DNA from: an uncultured Bacillus sp.
GTDB lineage: Bacteria > Bacillota > Bacilli > Bacillales > DSM-1321
Length of the DNA: 42,896 nucleotides
Assembly: GCA_934215995.1 (NCBI GenBank)
Contig: CAKQBC010000002.1
Span: forward strand, 1-42,896
Reading direction: 5' to 3'
Below the pieces are notes generated by a model. It was not told where the DNA came from and ran no database searches. It saw only the letters and a list, made by a program, of their open reading frames with translations. Shown here one piece after another: positions 39,844 to 42,896 of this stretch. The position numbers and the translations under genes are program-made. How positions within the stretch are numbered: position 1 is the stretch's first letter; each line of letters begins with the position of its first letter.

Positions 39844-41209
39844 TCTGAAATTCAACGTGATCTATGACATAATCGTATTTGTACGGCTTTCCTTCTCTTG
39901 TGTATTGGCTGACTATCATGTGGAAGTCGATGTGTTTTACAAACAGGGATAGAAACTCGACTTTCTCTTCATAAGTGAGGTAGTCATAATTTTTCAATAT
40001 GGTTGATTTGAAATTCCTCAAATCTTCTTCCCTGACTTCAATTTCCTCTTCATCATGCCGGAGCATTAGCAATTCCATTTCCTTTTGCGTTTCCGACATG
40101 CTTTTCGTGAATTCCTCATAAGTCATATATTCATCCGCGTACATCCGTTGCAGTCGGCTTCGTTTCTCTTCCAGCTTTTTAAGTTGTATCTCCATAGGAA
40201 CTTCATCTTTCTTTTTCGTTTCAACTTTACCCGGAATGAGCTCCAGATTTTTGATGTATTTCATGAAAGCTTCTTCAACCTTTTTTTCGTTTGCTTTCGG
40301 TGGCAACATATCTTTTTCATAACATCGGTTGCAACGGTAAATTTTTTCGGATTTAACTAACGTATTTCCGCATTGATGACATTTCAACAATCCCGAAAAT
40401 AATCCCTTTTTGCTCCCTCTCGTTCGCACAATGCTTTGTTTGTTGAGTTTCCGTTGAAGTAAGTCATATTCTTCTTTAGTGAGTATCCCTTCTGAAATAC
40501 CATCCACAATCTCTCCATTAAAGACCATTGCTCCATACAATGCAGGATTCCTCAAAATATCCCGAACGCCGATATGATGCCATGGTGTTTTTCTTCTGGT
40601 TCGCAATCCGCGCTTATTCAATTCTCGAACGACTGTAGAAATACTGCTATGCTTTTCAAACAACTCGATCATTAAGAAGATGACTTTCTTCTCTTCTTCA
40701 TCAATCACTCGATTCTTACCTTCATAGCGATAACCGAACGGCTGGATCCCGACGGGTTCTTTCTTCACCAAAACCTTTTCTTGCAGGTTGACAGCTACAC
40801 GTTCCCCTAAGTTTTCACGTTCCCATTGAGCCAACAAAGCAATTAATCCAATGAACATCCTACCCATCGCTGAAGTGGTGTCGTAGTTTTCTGTTGCTGA
40901 ACGGAATGCACAGCCATGTTCGTCAAGAAAACTTAAAATATCATACAAGTCACGGACGGAACGTGTGAGCCTGTCCAAACGATAAACAAGAAGAATTTTC
41001 ACTCTTCCTTTTTCAATGTCTTTTCTCAATCGTTTTAAGTTCGGGCGGTTTGTGTCTTTCGCTGAAAATCCTTCATCTGCATAGACCTCAAAATTGCTCC
41101 ATCCTTGCGATTCACAATACATTTCCAATAGTCTTATTTGAGTAGGTATGGAGTAACCTTCTTTTGCTTGTTCTTGTGTGGATACGCGTACATATATACC
41201 TACCTTCAC
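39827..41209 (-). CDS. int: Large serine recombinase (phage integrase type)
   Basis: This 460-residue protein starts at GTG 41207-41209 behind AAAGGAGGAC. The catalytic domain has YVRVSTQEQ with the nucleophile Ser at about residue 10, and YRLDRLTRSVRDL at about residue 77. A recombinase domain follows (about residues 160-270). A zinc ribbon has CHQC at about residue 289 and CNRC at about residue 306. The C-terminal coiled coil (about residues 345-400) is typical of large serine integrases. It would catalyse attP-attB integration. It is the last gene of the - strand lysogeny block. Confidence 0.92.
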   Translation of the reverse strand: MKVGIYVRVSTQEQAKEGYSIPTQIRLLEMYCESQGWSNFEVYADEGFSAKDTNRPNLKRLRKDIEKGRVKILLVYRLDRLTRSVRDLYDILSFLDEHGCAFRSATENYDTTSAMGRMFIGLIALLAQWERENLGERVAVNLQEKVLVKKEPVGIQPFGYRYEGKNRVIDEEEKKVIFLMIELFEKHSSISTVVRELNKRGLRTRRKTPWHHIGVRDILRNPALYGAMVFNGEIVDGISEGILTKEEYDLLQRKLNKQSIVRTRGSKKGLFSGLLKCHQCGNTLVKSEKIYRCNRCYEKDMLPPKANEKKVEEAFMKYIKNLELIPGKVETKKKDEVPMEIQLKKLEEKRSRLQRMYADEYMTYEEFTKSMSETQKEMELLMLRHDEEEIEVREEDLRNFKSTILKNYDYLTYEEKVEFLSLFVKHIDFHMIVSQYTREGKPYKYDYVIDHVEFQRVITE

Positions 41210-41378
41210 GGTTCATGTCCTCCTTTAGTACTGAAATTATTGACTATAAACAACATTAATTATGACCTATTAACGATTTTACTGGAATGTCAGATATTGT
41301 TTTTGTAACCAAATGTCGATATATGTTAAATTTATTACACATAAAATTTTCTGATAAATAGAACTTGTGTTCGGTTTG

Positions 41379-41387
41379 TGGTATTAT
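41379..41387 (+). promoter_or_regulatory. Extended -10 promoter for the 58-aa gene
   Basis: TGGTATTAT (41379-41387) matches an extended -10 element. There is no good -35. The predicted start would lie near 41394, upstream of the GGGGTGA site and ATG 41425. Confidence 0.5.
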
Positions 41388-41424
41388 TTTTTTAACAAAA
41401 ATATTAATACGGGGTGAAAATTAC

Positions 41425-41601
41425 ATGAAAACAGACAATATTTTTGAATTGCTCTCGCTTGCCTCGAAATTTGACCTTGTTAATGAAGAAATGACCGATG
41501 AACAACTACTCTTTTTCCTCCAATATTCTAAGGATAAGTCTGACATTATCAAAGAACTTCTCTCTTTCCTTTCCGTCCAGCGACATTGCCTTATCGAGTA
41601 A
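41425..41601 (+). CDS. Small protein convergent with and overlapping the repressor gene (58 aa)
   Basis: ATG 41425 follows GGGGTGA by about 8 bases. The product (MKTDNIFELLSLASKFDLVN at the start) is an acidic helical protein with no membrane span. It is read on the + strand while the CI-like gene is on the - strand, and the two overlap by 96 bases at their 3' ends. Its composition looks protein-like, and a promoter-like sequence lies upstream. Transcription through it would also produce RNA antisense to the repressor message. It is not recognised. Confidence 0.5.
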   Translation: MKTDNIFELLSLASKFDLVNEEMTDEQLLFFLQYSKDKSDIIKELLSFLSVQRHCLIE

Positions 41602-41892
41602 TTTTTCAAATAATTGAGCCTGATCGACGGTCAAATTTCCGTAAGCCTCTACTATTTGATCGTCGAGTATTCCTTTCACTTCATTCTCATCATCGTCTCC
41701 ATAGAAATAAAGAAGATTAACACTAAACAAATCAGCCATCATTGAAAGTTTATCTACCATAGGTCTATTACTTCCGCGTTCCCAAGCGGAAACCGCTGTT
41801 GGTACTACTCCTAATTTTTCTGCTAATTCGGATTGTGTTAATTTGTGTTTCTTCCTAAGATATTTAATTTTGGCTCCTACACTACTATTCAA
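41506..41892 (-). CDS. CI-like repressor (HTH_3/XRE family)
   Basis: This 128-residue protein starts at TTG 41890-41892 behind GAGGGGGAG. The N-terminal helix-turn-helix is KIKYLRKKHKLTQSELAEKL followed by VVPTAVSAWERG (about residues 8-40). The C-terminal part is acidic and helical and lacks an S24 self-cleaving domain, so induction would not follow the LexA-like route. It diverges from a Cro-like gene across a control region with a 9-bp dyad. It probably maintains lysogeny. Confidence 0.9.
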   Translation of the reverse strand: MNSSVGAKIKYLRKKHKLTQSELAEKLGVVPTAVSAWERGSNRPMVDKLSMMADLFSVNLLYFYGDDDENEVKGILDDQIVEAYGNLTVDQAQLFEKLLDKAMSLDGKEREKFFDNVRLILRILEEKE

Positions 41893-42057
41893 TATAGACT
41901 CCCCCTCAAATCTAAATTATAAGTTAATACCCATTATAATTGCACATATATCACATTAAATGAATATCCAAAATACATTATATACAGATTTTATGTATTT
42001 TATACTTGCAACTTCATTTACAGTGTAGTAGATTATACATAGGGAGGTGAAATATGG
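41893..42057. promoter_or_regulatory. Divergent CI/Cro control region with operator dyad
   Basis: The gap is AT-rich. AAAATACAT (41970-41978) and ATGTATTTT (41993-42001) form a perfect 9-bp inverted repeat with a 14-base spacer, a good repressor site. TATAAT-like elements occur on the - strand near 41917 and 41934. A TTGCAA at 42006 and TATACA at 42034 may belong to the Cro promoter, though the spacing is too wide for a standard pair. Confidence 0.6.
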
Positions 42058-42285
42058 ATGAATAACATAACTTTTTCCATCGAACAGGCCAGAAATTACA
42101 GTGGTCTAACACAAGTAGAAATGGCAAAAAAATTAGGTATTAGTGTCGGAAGATACGGACAAATCGAAAATGGAACTAACTACTTTCGGATGGATGAAGC
42201 GCATCATTTTTCGGAAATCACAGGGATCCCGATGCAGAACATCATTTTTTTTGGACAAAAAGTACAGAAAATCTGTAGTAGATAA
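42058..42285 (+). CDS. Cro-like XRE-family regulator
   Basis: The protein has 75 residues, with ATG 42058 behind AGGGAGGTG. The helix-turn-helix ARNYSGLTQVEMAKKLGISV then GRYGQIENGTNYF (about residues 11-43) is the XRE/Cro fold, with only a short tail after it. It is the first gene to the right of the control region and starts the early operon that runs through the circular join. It probably switches the phage to lytic growth. Confidence 0.88.
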   Translation: MNNITFSIEQARNYSGLTQVEMAKKLGISVGRYGQIENGTNYFRMDEAHHFSEITGIPMQNIIFFGQKVQKICSR

Positions 42286-42320
42286 GTGTTCATACATTTT
42301 AAATGTTGGGAGATGGCGAA

Positions 42321-42443
42321 ATGGAAAAAGTTAAAAAACCTGACATTCCAGAAGAAACGATGCAAAAGATGTGGGAGTTCTTTTTGAAAACATCCATTCC
42401 TCGGATTATTGAAGCGGAACGGAAACAGAAGGAGGCTAAGTGA
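42321..42443 (+). CDS. Small charged hypothetical protein (40 aa)
   Basis: ATG 42321 follows GGGAGATGG, and the frame ends TGA at 42441-42443, overlapping the next ATG. The product (MEKVKKPDIPEETMQKMWEF at the start) is helical with many Glu and Lys, ending KQKEAK. It is not recognised. Its position directly after cro is typical of small early phage genes. Confidence 0.6.
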   Translation: MEKVKKPDIPEETMQKMWEFFLKTSIPRIIEAERKQKEAK

Positions 42444-42529
42444 TGTTACCACTCGGAATGGTCGCATTCGCAGTCGTCATGATCGCATGGTTGGTCGGAA
42501 TCAGCTTTGTGGGAGGTGAGAAGGGATGA
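42443..42529 (+). CDS. Single-span membrane microprotein (28 aa)
   Basis: ATG 42443 overlaps the upstream stop, with AAGGAGG just before it. The 28 residues form one hydrophobic helix (MLPLGMVAFAVVMIAWLVGI, then SFVGGEKG). The stop overlaps the next ATG, so it is part of a coupled string. It would be a small membrane peptide of unknown role. Confidence 0.5.
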   Translation: MLPLGMVAFAVVMIAWLVGISFVGGEKG

Positions 42530-42720
42530 CAGATTTTATCACAATCTTGTTAAAGAACGGTACCAAGTTTCATGTTCAAGGTGTAACTTGCGATGACGTT
42601 GCAACAATGTCGGTTAGTAATCATAGTGGGTGGGCTCACTTTGAATTGTTAAACGGCAATTCAGTTCAAATTTGGGCAGAAGAAATTGCAGCTATTTATG
42701 AAGAACGTGGATTTGCATGA
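42526..42720 (+). CDS. Small beta-rich hypothetical protein (64 aa)
   Basis: ATG 42526 follows GGGAGGTGAG at a good distance and overlaps the previous stop. The product MTDFITILLKNGTKFHVQGV is followed by mostly beta strand pattern and ends YEERGFA. It resembles small Sm-like or SH3-like phage proteins only in general character. It overlaps the next ATG by 4 bases. Confidence 0.6.
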   Translation: MTDFITILLKNGTKFHVQGVTCDDVATMSVSNHSGWAHFELLNGNSVQIWAEEIAAIYEERGFA

Positions 42721-42896
42721 TCAACCAACACTGTTCCGCCTACAGCGAACTGTACGACAAAACCGCCTATTGGAAAGTGGTCGGCAAACGATGGGAAAGC
42801 AAGCGCGGAATTCGGGTGAACATCACCGTCCACAGATGGGACAAGTATCGGAAACGGTATGTGAAGCATTACCGCAAACCGCCGCCGTATCTCCAG
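42717..42896 (+). CDS. 5' part of small basic protein split by the circular join
   Basis: ATG 42717 overlaps the stop of the previous gene (ATGA). The frame is open to the end of the window (60 codons) and continues at base 78, ending at 128, for a total of 76 residues. The start MINQHCSAYSELYDKTAYWK is followed by a very basic, aromatic stretch. It is not recognised. Confidence 0.75.
   Translation, partial: MINQHCSAYSELYDKTAYWKVVGKRWESKRGIRVNITVHRWDKYRKRYVKHYRKPPPYLQ
42820..42896. repeat. 77-bp terminal repeat, right copy (circular-contig overlap)
   Basis: These bases equal 1-77 exactly, and the gene at 42717 reads through this copy into base 78. The unique genome is therefore 1-42819. Confidence 0.93.

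Noticed and set aside
1..42896. tRNA genes, CRISPR arrays and insertion sequences
   Set aside because: I saw no cloverleaf-like segments, no regularly spaced repeats and no transposase genes. A tRNA scan could still find a degenerate one.

Overview
This is a complete genome of a temperate, tailed double-stranded DNA phage, in circular form. The first and last 77 bases are identical, and one small gene reads open through the join, so the unique length is about 42,819 bp. The host is most likely a Firmicute of the order Bacillales. The reasons are the PBSX (Xkd)-type contractile tail genes, purine-rich AGGAGG ribosome binding sites before nearly every gene, frequent GTG and TTG starts, an XhlA-type holin partner, and moderate GC content. 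The genus cannot be fixed from sequence alone.

Layout, left to right on the + strand. (1) Positions 1-2400 hold short early genes of mostly unknown function, one of them with three tandem DNA-binding-like repeats. (2) Positions 2475-8000 are the replication and recombination module: a Sak4-like ATPase, an SF2 helicase, a DUF669 SSB-like protein, a primase-helicase of the P4/D5 type, then an AT-rich iteron region that is a good origin candidate, and a VRR-NUC nuclease. (3) Positions 8000-12290 hold small accessory genes, a YopX protein, a degenerate N6-methylase-like protein, a sigma-70-family factor, a MazG-like pyrophosphohydrolase and an ArpU/RinA-like late regulator. (4) Positions 12291-12959 are a gene-poor stretch before the packaging genes. 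(5) Positions 12960-31031 hold packaging, head and contractile tail genes in classical order (TerL, TerS, portal, minor head protein, scaffold, major capsid, connectors, sheath, tube, frameshifted chaperone, a short tape measure, XkdP to XkdU, fibre). (6) Positions 31096-32389 are a separate unit, a divergent ribbon-helix-helix repressor and a Xer-type tyrosine recombinase, with a terminator at each end. (7) Positions 32421-33863 are the lysis cassette (XhlA-like, holin, amidase).

(8) The most unusual part is 34209-39755. It looks like plasmid biology inside a phage. A divergent ribbon-helix-helix gene and a palindrome-rich control region are followed by a ParM-type actin and a ParR-like protein (type II partition). 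Then come a small multi-span membrane protein, a membrane-anchored M23 peptidase and a 790-residue VirB4/HerA-class ATPase, followed by an anchored exported protein. No relaxase, VirB6 or VirB8 homologue is recognisable. (9) Positions 39827-42720 are the lysogeny region: a large serine recombinase and a CI-like repressor on the - strand, a small + strand gene overlapping the repressor's 3' end, a Cro-like gene, and small early genes that run through the circular join into section 1.

Taken together, the partition genes, a Xer-type recombinase that could resolve dimers, and an iteron origin suggest that the prophage may be maintained as a plasmid (a phage-plasmid), with the serine recombinase providing an integration alternative. 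The peptidase-ATPase set suggests a reduced conjugation-like or envelope-channel apparatus. These last points are inferences.
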